A stretch of 40,652 bases of DNA from Nemertoderma westbladi (Eukaryota; Xenacoelomorpha; Nemertodermatida; Nemertodermatidae), in assembly GCA_032718475.1 (NCBI GenBank), contig JAUCBJ010005250.1, positions 1 through 40,652 on the forward strand. Direction: 5' to 3'. Positions within the stretch are counted from its first letter, which is position 1. The number at the start of each line of letters is the position of its first letter. Position numbers and translations under genes: made by a program. This document shows positions 1-9,123 of the stretch, piece by piece. The notes beneath the pieces are model-generated. The model saw only the letters and a program-made list of their open reading frames with translations, was not told the DNA's origin and made no database searches.

Positions 1-76
1 CTCATCTACAAATGTGTTAGTTAAAGTCAAGCTAACATTAAAGCATACCGTAGAACATCGCCGTGACCGTCACAAC

Positions 77-176
77 ACCCCCCCCCCCCCCTGTCACAAA
101 ATGTCACGCAAGCTAGACCCCCACCCACCCCCCCACCCAACCCCCCCCCCCCCCCCCCCCCACCCAACCCCCCCCC
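77..176. repeat. C-rich homopolymer-like tract
   Basis: Several long C runs, the longest 21 bases (141-161), are broken by CA-containing spacers. The tract could form an i-motif, with a G-quadruplex on the other strand. Confidence 0.85.
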
Positions 177-651
177 TAATGCGTGACATACTTTATGAAC
201 GCCCCCTAACTCAATTTAGATAGAAGAATGAAGTTATTACGTTCGTGGCGAGACCTACAGAAAGACCGACCAGACATACAATACTTGAAAATAAGTGAAC
301 ATTGTTCACTTATGTACAATATTTCAATATGTCCTTGGCGCAATCAATTGATTGATCGATTCATGAGTTGTGCCGGGCTTAAGCTTTTGTGTGATATCTC
401 AAGAACTACTAGCTTAGCACTTGTTTTGAAGCTATCTACACCCACTAAATCGATGACTGCGGTTCAAATAAGCCTAAAGTTAACTCTGTACGACCAACAG
501 AAGCCTTCATATCAGCAAACTCCATTATATTCTGCGCGCGCGATCAAATGGTGTCCAAACGCTCAACTTCAGGTGTTTGAGCTACCTCTAAATATATATC
601 ATTTGTGCTCAAATTTTACTCAAGGTGTTTTTTTATCAGAAGAAAGGACTT

Positions 652-674
652 GGGGGGGGGGGGGGGGGGGGGGG
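652..674. repeat. Poly(G) run of 23
   Basis: This is an uninterrupted G tract. Similar runs at 11366 and 35502 suggest a genome-wide habit and not a local accident. Confidence 0.95.
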
Positions 675-948
675 TCAGAGGAGAATTTCCACAACTTTTA
701 AATTTTACATTGATATAAGGACAACCCTAGTGAACATGATTTTATTATCATGTTGTAATGAAATATTTGCGTTGGCGTAATGTTTTTATTAATCTGTCTG
801 GTCTACTTATGAATCGGGGAATAATTTGACAGACAATATATGATGGAATACGAACAGACAGACACACTCAGCATATATTGAAAAAATAATGTTCTACGTA
901 TTATTCCCATGTAATACGTAATTTTATTCTTAAATTGGTACTTTTTTT

Positions 949-1094
949 GTTACGAAATAAATTGAACTGTAGTATTTTACTATATTGCTTCGATAGTTAC
1001 AGCGATTCATAATATTGTACTCTTCACTTCAACTCTCGATGTTGCCTTACTCAGTGTTAAATAATTTAGTGTTCTCGAATATTTATTTCGTAAC
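949..1094. repeat. Small hairpin element (14-bp perfect inverted repeat)
   Basis: GTTACGAAATAAAT at 949-962 is inverted perfectly at 1081-1094, enclosing 118 bp without a gene. It may be a MITE-like element or a chance hairpin in AT-rich DNA. Confidence 0.4.
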
Positions 1095-1832
1095 TACTAA
1101 CTAGAGAGCCGCTTAACAACATAAACCAATATTGGATATTGACTTCCGTTTTGGAGTTCGCCTAGCTGACACTAAAGTTGCAATAACTTTTGAGTGTGTT
1201 AATGGGTTTTGTTCAAATTACGTGCAAAACTTTTCTACTTCGATGCACTTTCAACACATGTAATAAAATTTAAAAAATTCCACCAAAAATATTTTATTTT
1301 ACTTTTATCGCCGGAAAAAAAAAGTAAAATCAATGCATTTAAAATGTATAAATTTTCCCTAGGGATAAAAAGTACTTATTTTTCTCTCGATTTTGGGTTA
1401 TATTCGAGCGAAAAAGTAACAATTTAAGAATAAAAACATTTAATTTAGTGTAAGTGCATAGTGACCAATAAAATTAACTGTATGAAAATTTCTACGTTAC
1501 CATGTTGTATCTGTTTTCCCTGAATTTTATAACAGTTTGTTCTACTAGCACTTTGGACCTGGGACATGTGAAAATGTCATTTTGACCATGTTTTTGGCCA
1601 TATTATGTTCTGCTACGGGAAGACATGATGTCTGTTTTGAGCTGAAATTAACTGTACAGAATCTACGCTTCAGCAGCTTCCATTGAAGCCATCAACCACT
1701 TTCTAGAACCGCCGTAAACAGAAGTTATGGCTTCAGGACACCCGTTTGACCAATTTAGGTGAGAACGGCCCTGGTTGAACGATTTATATTGTAGGAATTA
1801 ATATAATGTCGTTGTGTGCTCTGTGTTCTCAG

Positions 1833-1886
1833 TAGCCAAGGGGTAATTTATGTGGTGTATATCAAGTTGGTTAGAGGTTCGATTCG
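1833..1886 (+). ncRNA. Possible tRNA-derived SINE promoter (weak)
   Basis: TAGCCAAGGGG fits a Pol III A box and GGTTCGATTC, 43 bp on, fits a B box. No full cloverleaf, tail or target duplication was found, so this is only a candidate. Confidence 0.25.
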
Positions 1887-2404
1887 TAGCTGTGGCCATT
1901 TTGAACATTGCGTTTCATTAATTTCTAATATTGTGAAGTTCGAATTGTTTTCCGGATATGATGACATTTCTTGGTCCGTGTTAATGAATTTGCTATTATG
2001 AATTGAATATTCCAAGATCTGATCCGGGGGTAACTTATATAATTCACTTCACTTCACCCACGCAGCCCTTTTTATTTAGGGTTTGGCCTAGCCATAACCA
2101 ATTAATAAACGAAAATCCAGGACAAAGTATTTTTAGTTGCTCAGTAACCGTTTATTTTGTAGTCTTTTCACCTTTTTACCCTTGTTTCACTGTGCAGAGT
2201 TTTATTTAAGCCTTTAGTTGTAACTTGTACCATTAATTACATTGTAACACATCACACTGTACACAGATTGATAATTACATTGATTTACATGGAATGGAGT
2301 AGTGCAATACACTGGTGCTTAAATAGCAACATTCCAATTTTATCAATCGACTCTTATCCCTCACGCAATGAGTGTGTGAGTAGTTTATCGAAATGCGGAA
2401 GGTG

Positions 2405-3268
2405 GTTAATAGTCGCGGAGATGTGAGCGACCAGGTTGGTGCATCCCGATAGTAGTGAAGATGTGAGTGGCGAGGTTGGTGCATCCCGATAGTCGCGGAG
2501 ATGTGAGCGACGAGGTTGGTACATCCCGATAGTAGTGGAGATGTGAGCGACGAGGTTGGTGCATCCCGATAGTCGCGGAGATGTGAGCGACGAGGTTGGT
2601 GCATCCCGATAGTAGTGGAGATGTGAGCGACGAGGTTGGTGCATCCCGATAGTCGCGGAGATGTGAGCGACGAGGTTGGTGCATCCCGATAGTCGCGGAG
2701 ATGTGAGCGACGAGGTTGGTGCATCCCGATAGTCGCGGAGATGTGAGCGACGAGGTTGGTGCATCCCGATAGTCGCGGAGATGTGAGCGACGAGGTTGGT
2801 GCATCCCGATAGTCGCGGAGATGTGAGCGACGAGGTTGGTGCATCCCGATAGTCGCGGAGATGTGAGCGACGAGGTTGGTGCATCCCGATAGTCGCGGAG
2901 ATGTGAGCGACGAGGTTGGTGCATCCCGATAGTCGCGGAGATGTGAGCGACGAGGTTGGTGCATCCCGATAGTCGCGGAGATGTGAGCGACGAGGTTGGT
3001 GCATCCCGATAGTCGCGAAGATGTGAGCGACGAGGTTGGTACATCCCGATAGTAGTGAAGATGTGAGTGGCGAGGTTGGTGCATCCCGATAGTCGCGGAG
3101 ATGTGAGTGACGAGGTTGGTGCATCCCGATGACGAGGTTGGTGCATCCCGATAGTCGCGGAGATGTGAGCGACGAGTTTGGTGCATCCCGATAGTCGCGG
3201 AGATGTGAGCGACGAGGTTGGTACATCCCGATAGTAGCGGAGATGTGAGCGACGACGTTGGTGCATCA
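2405..3268. repeat. 40-bp minisatellite, about 21 copies
   Basis: Contiguous 40-bp units contain GCATCCCGATAGTCGCGGAG and then ATGTGAGCGACGAGGTTGGT. Edges carry variants (AGTAGTGGAG or AGTAGTGAAG in place of AGTCGCGGAG), while 2640-3000 is almost homogeneous. One shorter, internally deleted unit is at 3121-3140. The array is CpG-rich in an AT-rich setting. Three long antisense frames exist only because 40 is not a multiple of 3 and the unit lacks stops. Confidence 0.95.
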
Positions 3269-3496
3269 CGGGTTGAGTTTGTCCAACTCGGGATCCACCA
3301 ATCAGTGTCCGCCCATCACGCTTAGCAGCCATTTGCACGTCACGTGACCTAGGGATTCATTCCTTTAATGCACTCAACGTTCGACTATATTGCTTAAATA
3401 AAGATTAACGTTTTAATAATTCCTCTTCCAGCATTTAGGGAACGAATTTTAAAATAATTATAGCATTATCGAAGTTGTATGTTATCATTTTATATA

Positions 3497-5173
3497 TGGG
3501 TCAATCGTCAATGCCAACCATATTGACCAATGTCCCGTACGTTATTTTTGAAATTTGTTGAATTTTGAAATTAACTTTGAGAATTTGCCATAGTGATGGC
3601 TAGAAAGAGCGATAATTTCTGCATATGAAACCAGAAAGTGCCCCAAAAATTTCTTGCAAGTTATTGAGAGAAACGTTCCGGAATGCAAAAATTGAGAAAA
3701 TTTTTTTGTCACGTATGGGAAATTTATAAATATTTTTTTCGTACTTTATGTCCATATTCTTGAAAATTTGAAGTAACAGTCGTTTAATGGTGGTATTGAG
3801 GTGTCCGGCAGCAAGGGATATCAGATCGAAGTGGAAAGTTTTCTAGTGAGAAAAAATTTAAAAATTATGTCACGGATAAGACATTTTTAAACCAGTGAGA
3901 ACATAATAAAGTTTCACTTTGTGGGAACCTTTGCTGTGAAAAGTGGGGCTAAATATTTTTTGTCCTAAAAATAACAATGTGATACACAAAACTGTTGCGT
4001 ATGGTCAACTGAAAATCCTTATTTTATATCAAAAAATTAATTTGAAAATCTAAATAGACAGTTTTTGATGTCATGTATGGGACATATTGATAATATGGTA
4101 TATAAAGTAATTTACATGGAAACGATTATTATAATTTTTGACATTTATTTTCCAATTAAAAACAAATCATAAATTTCTTCAAACATCTCATCCGCACTAG
4201 AATTTAAATTCAGTTTATCGTCCATCCCACTGCCAACTCCTGTTCCATTCCCAACTTACATCCCACTCTCAACTACTGTCCCAATCTCAAAACCATTTCC
4301 ACAAATAGTTAATTTGGTAATAAATTAATTTGGTCTGTTGTCAATTAAGGGGAAGGAGCAGGTTACAGTTTATCTGTGACTGGTAAGCCCCCAACCATTA
4401 ATGAAATGTAAGTTAGACCATAAGTCAAGTATGAGACATCCTGTCACGTTATGGGACATGGCAGTTTTTTCAACCTGGCCCAATAAATGTTTACGTAGCA
4501 GTCTCACTGATACAACCCATACATGGCAAAACTACCAGTGATCTAAATCTTGATGAGTTCGCGTTTTCTGCTTTAAAAGTATGGAACACTTTTTTGGACC
4601 ATTTTGGACACGCTCACACAATTTATTCATATGAGCTGCTAAACCACCAAAAATTGCCAATCTAACTGAAACACATGGAAGAATATGAGTGGAAGTGCAA
4701 ACACATCCGGTTAATGGCCCATATTTGACAATTTATATGCCATTAAATTAATCATTTACCGAATGTCACGTATGTGACAAAATATCGGACCACGTTAATT
4801 TTTTTTGTATATCTGATATCTCAAATTTACTACGAAGTTACGTTTATCTGTTCACAGGAATTATACTCAGCAGGGATATTTAATCGTTTGGCACCTGAAT
4901 TGTAATTTTAATGGCCAAATTTAGCCCTTAATCACAATCATAAATTTTGAAAAATGTCCCGTAAGTGACGATTTTTTTTAAAAATTCGTTGTGTAGCTTT
5001 TTCTATAACAAACTGTGGTTGGAGTGTATCACAGCAGGAGGGGACTGATTATTGTGTATCTGGCGATCAAATTATCAAAGCCAGCTGACCATTCATTCTC
5101 GAATGATTTACATTTTTGTATATTTGTTGTCCCGTACGTAACTTGGTCAATATGGTTGGCATTGATTGACCCA
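3497..5173. mobile_element. Non-coding DNA transposon with TGGGTCAA terminal inverted repeats
   Basis: The left end TGGGTCAATCGTCAATGCC and the right end ...GGCATTGATTGACCCA are inverted repeats of about 34 bp with a 3-bp difference in length. They are bounded on both sides by TA (3495-3496 and 5174-5175), as expected for a TA target duplication. No transposase frame is visible in the 1.68 kb, so this is a non-autonomous element (Tc1/mariner-like by its TA target, inference). It sits in or just before the STAT intron that ends at 5221. Confidence 0.75.
3531..5142. repeat. Recurring 14-17-bp palindromic motif (TGTCACGTATGGGACA type)
   Basis: Eight related copies lie inside the TIR element at 3531, 3707, 3868, 4069, 4442, 4764, 4955 and 5128. 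All begin TGTC, most continue (A/C)CGTA, and several end GGGACA or GTGACA, giving an imperfect palindrome. The first and last abut the terminal inverted repeats. Spacing is irregular, 160 to 370 bp. Confidence 0.7.
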
Positions 5174-5221
5174 TATGTCGTAAGAGATAATAGTTTATTA
5201 ATTATTAATCAACGTTGCTAG

Positions 5222-5340
5222 GTAACGGCGGCGAGGCTGAACCTAATCTAGCCTACCTACAACAATGGATTGAGGCGATGGCTGATATAATTTGGATGGT
5301 TCGGCAACAAGTAACCATGGTCACACAGCTCCGCAACCAG
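5222..5340 (+). CDS. STAT: STAT transcription factor, exon (end of coiled-coil domain)
   Basis: This is the first of four consecutive exons of a STAT gene visible here. STATs are latent cytoplasmic transcription factors that JAK-type kinases phosphorylate; they then dimerise and bind DNA in the nucleus. The exon completes a split Gly codon and encodes 39 further residues, including LQQWIEAMADIIWMVRQQ, which matches the last coiled-coil helix of STAT5-class proteins (the WCEELAEIIW-type segment). The acceptor is ...TTGCTAG at 5221 and the donor is CAG|gtttca at 5341. The reading frame joins in phase with the next exon. Upstream exons (N-domain and earlier coiled-coil helices) were not found in 1-5221. 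Similarity is closest to the STAT5/STAT6 class by memory of the family; the exact subtype is inference. Confidence 0.92.
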
Positions 5341-5584
5341 GTTTCAATATACACAATATATAATATACTATTATCTTAGTGTAATAATTAATTACTCAGT
5401 TGATATTTTATTAATTATTAATTTTTAATAATGCATGAGGTGATAGCATATATGGGAACTTTTCAACTGCAGTCGTAACGATTACTGCGCAAAAATAGGG
5501 TCTGACTGAACCGGTATTTTGCGTACATATAACCAACCCATTCCATTATGTTGCTGTTCGAATAATCGATTTGTTTTCCTCTAG

Positions 5585-5782
5585 GTACCCATAGCAACAA
5601 GCACACCCGATCTTGGAGCCAATCTGATCAATGAAGCCACACAGCTACTCAATAAACTAGTTGAGAGTTCCTTCATAGTAGAGAAGCAACCACCGCAGGT
5701 GCTAAAGACGCAGACAAAATTCAGTAGTGTGGTACGGTTGTTGGTTGGCGGACGTCTCAGTATACACATGAATCCGCCCCAG
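5585..5782 (+). CDS. STAT: STAT exon (coiled-coil to DNA-binding domain junction)
   Basis: This 66-codon phase-0 exon carries the most diagnostic STAT segment in the window. It contains FIVEKQPPQVLKTQTKF followed by VRLLVGGRLSIHMNPPQ, the hallmark opening of the STAT DNA-binding beta-barrel. The first about 28 residues (VPIATSTPD onward) finish the coiled-coil linker. Acceptor ...CTAG ends at 5584 and donor CCCCAG|gttggt begins at 5783. The introns on either side are short (244 and 117 bp), unlike the repeat-filled one after the last visible exon. No stop codons or frameshifts occur, so this part looks functional. Confidence 0.96.
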
Positions 5783-5899
5783 GTTGGTTGGATGGTGGTC
5801 TGTTTTATGTTGGTTGACACGTTTGTTTTAATAAAATATAAAGTTCAGTTTTACCATCTACTTGAGTTGAATTTCTGAATAATAATTCTGGTTTTTTAG

Positions 5900-6008
5900 G
5901 TTCGCGCTTTCATAATTTCTGAACAACAGGCCAAATCAGTTAGTCGAGGAGAATTGGGTCGGACTATAACTGCCAAAGAAGCTTCTGGTGATATTCTAAA
6001 TAACACAG
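5900..6008 (+). CDS. STAT: STAT exon (DNA-binding domain)
   Basis: This exon encodes VRAFIISEQQAKSV and, after a short lineage-specific stretch, SGDILNNT, then one base of a split Gly codon. The order IISEQQAKS...GEILNN is what STAT5-type DNA-binding domains show at this point. The acceptor has a T-run (GTTTTTTAG, ends 5899) and the donor is ACAG|gtagtg at 6009. The segment between QQAKSV and the SGDILNN block (RGELGRTITAKEA) is the least conserved part of the exon and lies where STATs vary in loop length. Confidence 0.95.
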
Positions 6009-6518
6009 GTAGTGATGGGATGTATTATAGTCCGACATATATATCGACAATTTGATGTTTTTTTATGGAGTTAAACAAAAATTTGATAAACAAAATGTTC
6101 TTACATTATTTTTCACTCTATTTGAGCCGGTACCCTATAAATTGTAACTGTTTGTGCATACATTTTTATAAATTGATATGAAGTTAGCTAAGCGACGGAA
6201 TGGGAAAATGCAACTAAAATTTATTGTATACTAATTCATACACAAATCCACAAACCATTTTAAGGAACCAACACCTTCTTAAGTCTCATTCTTCTCCCTC
6301 CAAGTCTTATATCCAATCTCCAGCTGAATATTCTCCTCGACCACAAATCTTCTGTCCATTAGTCCACACCCAATAATCCTTTCAAAAATATTTATCCTAA
6401 AGTAAATTTTCGCAGAATCAACATTTTTAATGTTATAAACATTAATTGTTATTATAAAACTCTTTCGATCAGGATGAGATCAATTATACGATATCTATTA
6501 AATTATTAAACTGCGCAG

Positions 6519-6664
6519 GTTTTATGGAATACCAATCACAAACTCGAGCCCTGACCGCGAGTTTTCGGAACATGAGTTTGAAGAGGATTAAAAGAGGAGA
6601 CCGAAGAGGAACGGAATCTGTGATGGAAGAAAAGTTTACCATTGTTTATATCGCTGAGTTTAAG
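6519..6664 (+). CDS. STAT: STAT exon (DNA-binding domain, last exon found)
   Basis: The exon completes the split Gly codon and encodes 48 residues. These include [20 protein letters not shown] and [19 protein letters not shown], the very conserved basic strand region of STAT DNA-binding domains ([16 protein letters not shown]-type). The acceptor is CTGCGCAG (ends 6518) and the donor AAG|gtgagt at 6665 is a strong consensus. The rest of the gene (remaining DNA-binding strands, linker, SH2 and tail tyrosine) should lie to the right. I could not find those exons in the remaining 34 kb, where the next sequence is a 27-bp minisatellite and then the ACE-like gene. The four exons together give about 190 residues without interruption. 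Confidence 0.95.
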
Positions 6665-6699
6665 GTGAGTTTATCTGTAACTTAGATAAATATAGGTAG

Positions 6700-8470
6700 A
6701 AGTTGAGTTTAGCCAGCCAAGGAGAAGTTGAGTTTATAGACAGCCAGTGAGTTGAGTTTATAGCCAGCCAGTGAGAAGTTGAGTTTATAGCAAGCCAGGG
6801 ATAAGTTTAGTTTATAGCAAGCCAGGGAGAAGTTGAGTTCATAGCAAGCCAGGGAGAAGTTGAGTTTATAGCGAGCCAGGGGGAAGTTGAGTTTATAGCA
6901 AGCCAGGGAGAAGTTGAGTTTATAGTAAGCCAGGGAGAAGTTGAGTTTATAGCAAGCCAGGGATAAGTTGAGTTTATAGCCAGCCAGGGAGAAGTTGAGT
7001 TCATAGCAAGCCAGGGAGAAGTTGAGTTTATGGCGAGCCAGGGGGAAGTTGAGTTTATAGCAAGCCAGGGAGAAGTTGAGTTTATAGCAAGCCAGGGATA
7101 AGTTGAGTTTATAGCAAGCCAGGGAGAATTTGAGTTTATAGCCAGCCAGGGAGAAGTTGAGTTTATAGCGAGCCAGGGGGAAGTTGAGTTTATAGCAAGC
7201 CAGGGAGAAGTTGAGTTTATAGCAAGCCAGGGAGAAGTTGAGTTTATAGTAAGCCAGGGAGAAGTTGAGTTTATAGTAAGCCAGGGAGAAGTTGAGTTTA
7301 TAGCAAGCCAGGGATAAGTTGAGTTTATAGCAAGCCAGAATTTGAGTTTATAGCCAGCCAGGGAGAATTTGAGTTTATAGCCAGCCAGGGAGAAGTTGAG
7401 TTTATAGCCAGCCAGGGAGAAGTTGAGTTTATAGCCAGCCAGGGAGAAGTTGAGTTTATAGCCAGCCAGGGAGAAGTTGAGTTTATAGCGAGCCAGGGGG
7501 AAGTTGAGTTTATAGCCAGCCAGGGGGGAGTTGAGTTTATAGCAAGCCAGGGAGAAGTTGAGTTTATAGCCAGCCAGGGAGAAGTTGGGTTTATAGCCAG
7601 CCAGGGAGAAGTTGAGTTTATAGCGAGCCAGGGGGAAGTTGAGTTTATAGCCAGCCAGGGGGGAGTTGAGTTTATAGCAAGCCAGGGAGAAGTTGAGTTT
7701 ATAGCCAGCCAGGGAGAAGTTGGGTTTATAGCAAGCCAGGGAGAATTTGAGTTTATAGCCAGCCAGGGAGAAGTTGAGTTTATAGCCAGCCAGGGAGAAG
7801 TTGAGTTTATAGCCAGCCAGGGAGAAGTTGAGTTTATAGCCAGCCAGGGAGAAGTTGAGTTTATAGCCAGCCAGGGAGAAGTTGAGTTTATAGCGAGCCA
7901 GGGGGAAGTTGAGTTTATAGCCAGCCAGGGGGGAGTTGAGTTTATAGCAAGCCAGGGAGAAGTTGAGTTTATAGCCAGCCAGGGAGAAGTTGGGTTTATA
8001 GCAAGCCAGGGAGAATTTGAGTTTATAGCCAGCCAGGGAGAAGTTGAGTTTATAGCCAGCCAGGGAGAAGTTGAGTTTATAGCCAGCCAGGGAGAAGTTG
8101 AGTTTATAGCCAGCCAGGGAGAAGTTGAGTTTATAGCGAGCCAGGGGGAAGTTGAGTTTATAGCCAGCCAGGGGGAAGTTGAGTTTATAGCAAGCCATGG
8201 AGAAGTTGAGTTTATAGCGAGCCAGGGGGAAGTTGAGTTTATAGCAAGCCAGGGAGAAGTGGAATTTATAGCGAGCCAGGGGGAAGTTGAGTTTATAGCA
8301 AGCCAGGGAGAAGTTGAGTTTATAGCAAGCCAGGGAGAAGTTGAGTTTATAGCAAGCCAGGGAGAAGTTGAGTTTATAGCAAGCCAGGGAGAAGTTGAGT
8401 TTATAGCAAGCCAGGGAGAAGTTGAGTTTATAGCCAGCCAGAGAGAAGTTTATTTTGTAGCCAGCTGGGA
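6700..8470. repeat. 27-bp minisatellite in the STAT intron, about 65 copies
   Basis: The unit contains GTTGAGTTTATAGCCAGCCA followed by GGGAGAA, with variants GCAAGCC, GCGAGCC and GTAAGCC. Blocks of several units recur (for example around 7390-7700 and 7740-8010), which indicates larger unit duplications. Being a multiple of 3, it leaves a long open antisense frame with no independent sign of coding. It begins 35 bp after the donor of the last STAT exon found. Confidence 0.95.
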
Positions 8471-8483
8471 GAAGTTCACTTAA

Positions 8484-9123
8484 AACAAAAAAAAAATCAA
8501 CTTATTCCAGGATTATTATTAATATCTGTTACTTAATTCAGCGATTTAATTCGGCGACACGAGATATTAATTCGCCGAGTTGCGATTAGCGTCCACCCAA
8601 CATTTTAAATAAATTCTATCAACTCCTTCGTTCTATCTTTAAAGTAATTTCCTAAAGATGGTGACAACGTTAATTTGCCGAGCTACCGGCTGGCTACATT
8701 GGTCTAATTAGTTTGTTTGTTGAGGTTGCGAAGCAAGGAAATTTCTTTGAGCGAAATAGGCAGATGGTAGAGCGGACAGCCCCATCGTTATGGTAGTAGA
8801 CCGGCCGCTTTGTTACTGCTGAAGTCTCCTTAGGCCACATTGCATCGTTTTAGTTGCGCCGTAATGCCATATGTTTGTTACATAAATTATTGTTATTTTC
8901 CTCCACTCGCGGCGATGTATCGTAATTAAAGCATTTGAAATCGATTCATAGTGACTGGATTCCTTGTAAGCCATTAATTGGAGCCGCTGGGTGAAGGAAG
9001 CATTGAAATAATTTGTTATTCAGTTGTACACGATGCATATTGTATGATAGATAGAAGTTAAAAGTTTTAGATAACTCAAGGTCACACAATTTGCATATTA
9101 TACTGTATCCGTTTCGCAATATA
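8484..9123. other. Spacer between the STAT intron satellite and the ACE-like gene
   Basis: No exon or RNA gene is evident. An A-box-like TGGTAGAGCGG near 8766 has no matching B box. The part next to 9124 would contain the ACE promoter and 5' UTR, but I see no convincing TATA box. Confidence 0.55.

Larger units (their letters stand above)
1..2404. other. AT-rich non-coding DNA
   Basis: Apart from the C and G tracts, the small hairpin at 949-1094 and the weak A/B boxes at 1833, I see no gene. Open frames here are short, low-complexity and lack family resemblance or splice-site support. If the STAT gene begins further left, this is intergenic or STAT intron sequence. Confidence 0.6.

Noticed and set aside
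228-701. 157-codon ORF near the left end
   Set aside because: It ends in a poly(G)-encoded glycine run, has no family resemblance and has no splice or promoter support.
2405-3268. CRISPR-like regular repeats
   Set aside because: The units are contiguous with no unique spacers, and the genome is animal.
2275-3338. Three overlapping antisense ORFs of about 300 codons
   Set aside because: They are the 40-bp minisatellite read in three frames. The unit has no stop on that strand and there is no conserved domain or start context.
6807-8198. 463-codon antisense ORF (LAGYKLNFS repeats)
   Set aside because: It is a by-product of a stop-free 27-bp unit, switching frames where the array slips.
8746-8830. 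tRNA gene suggested by TGGTAGAGCGG
   Set aside because: No B box or T arm follows at the right distance and no cloverleaf forms.
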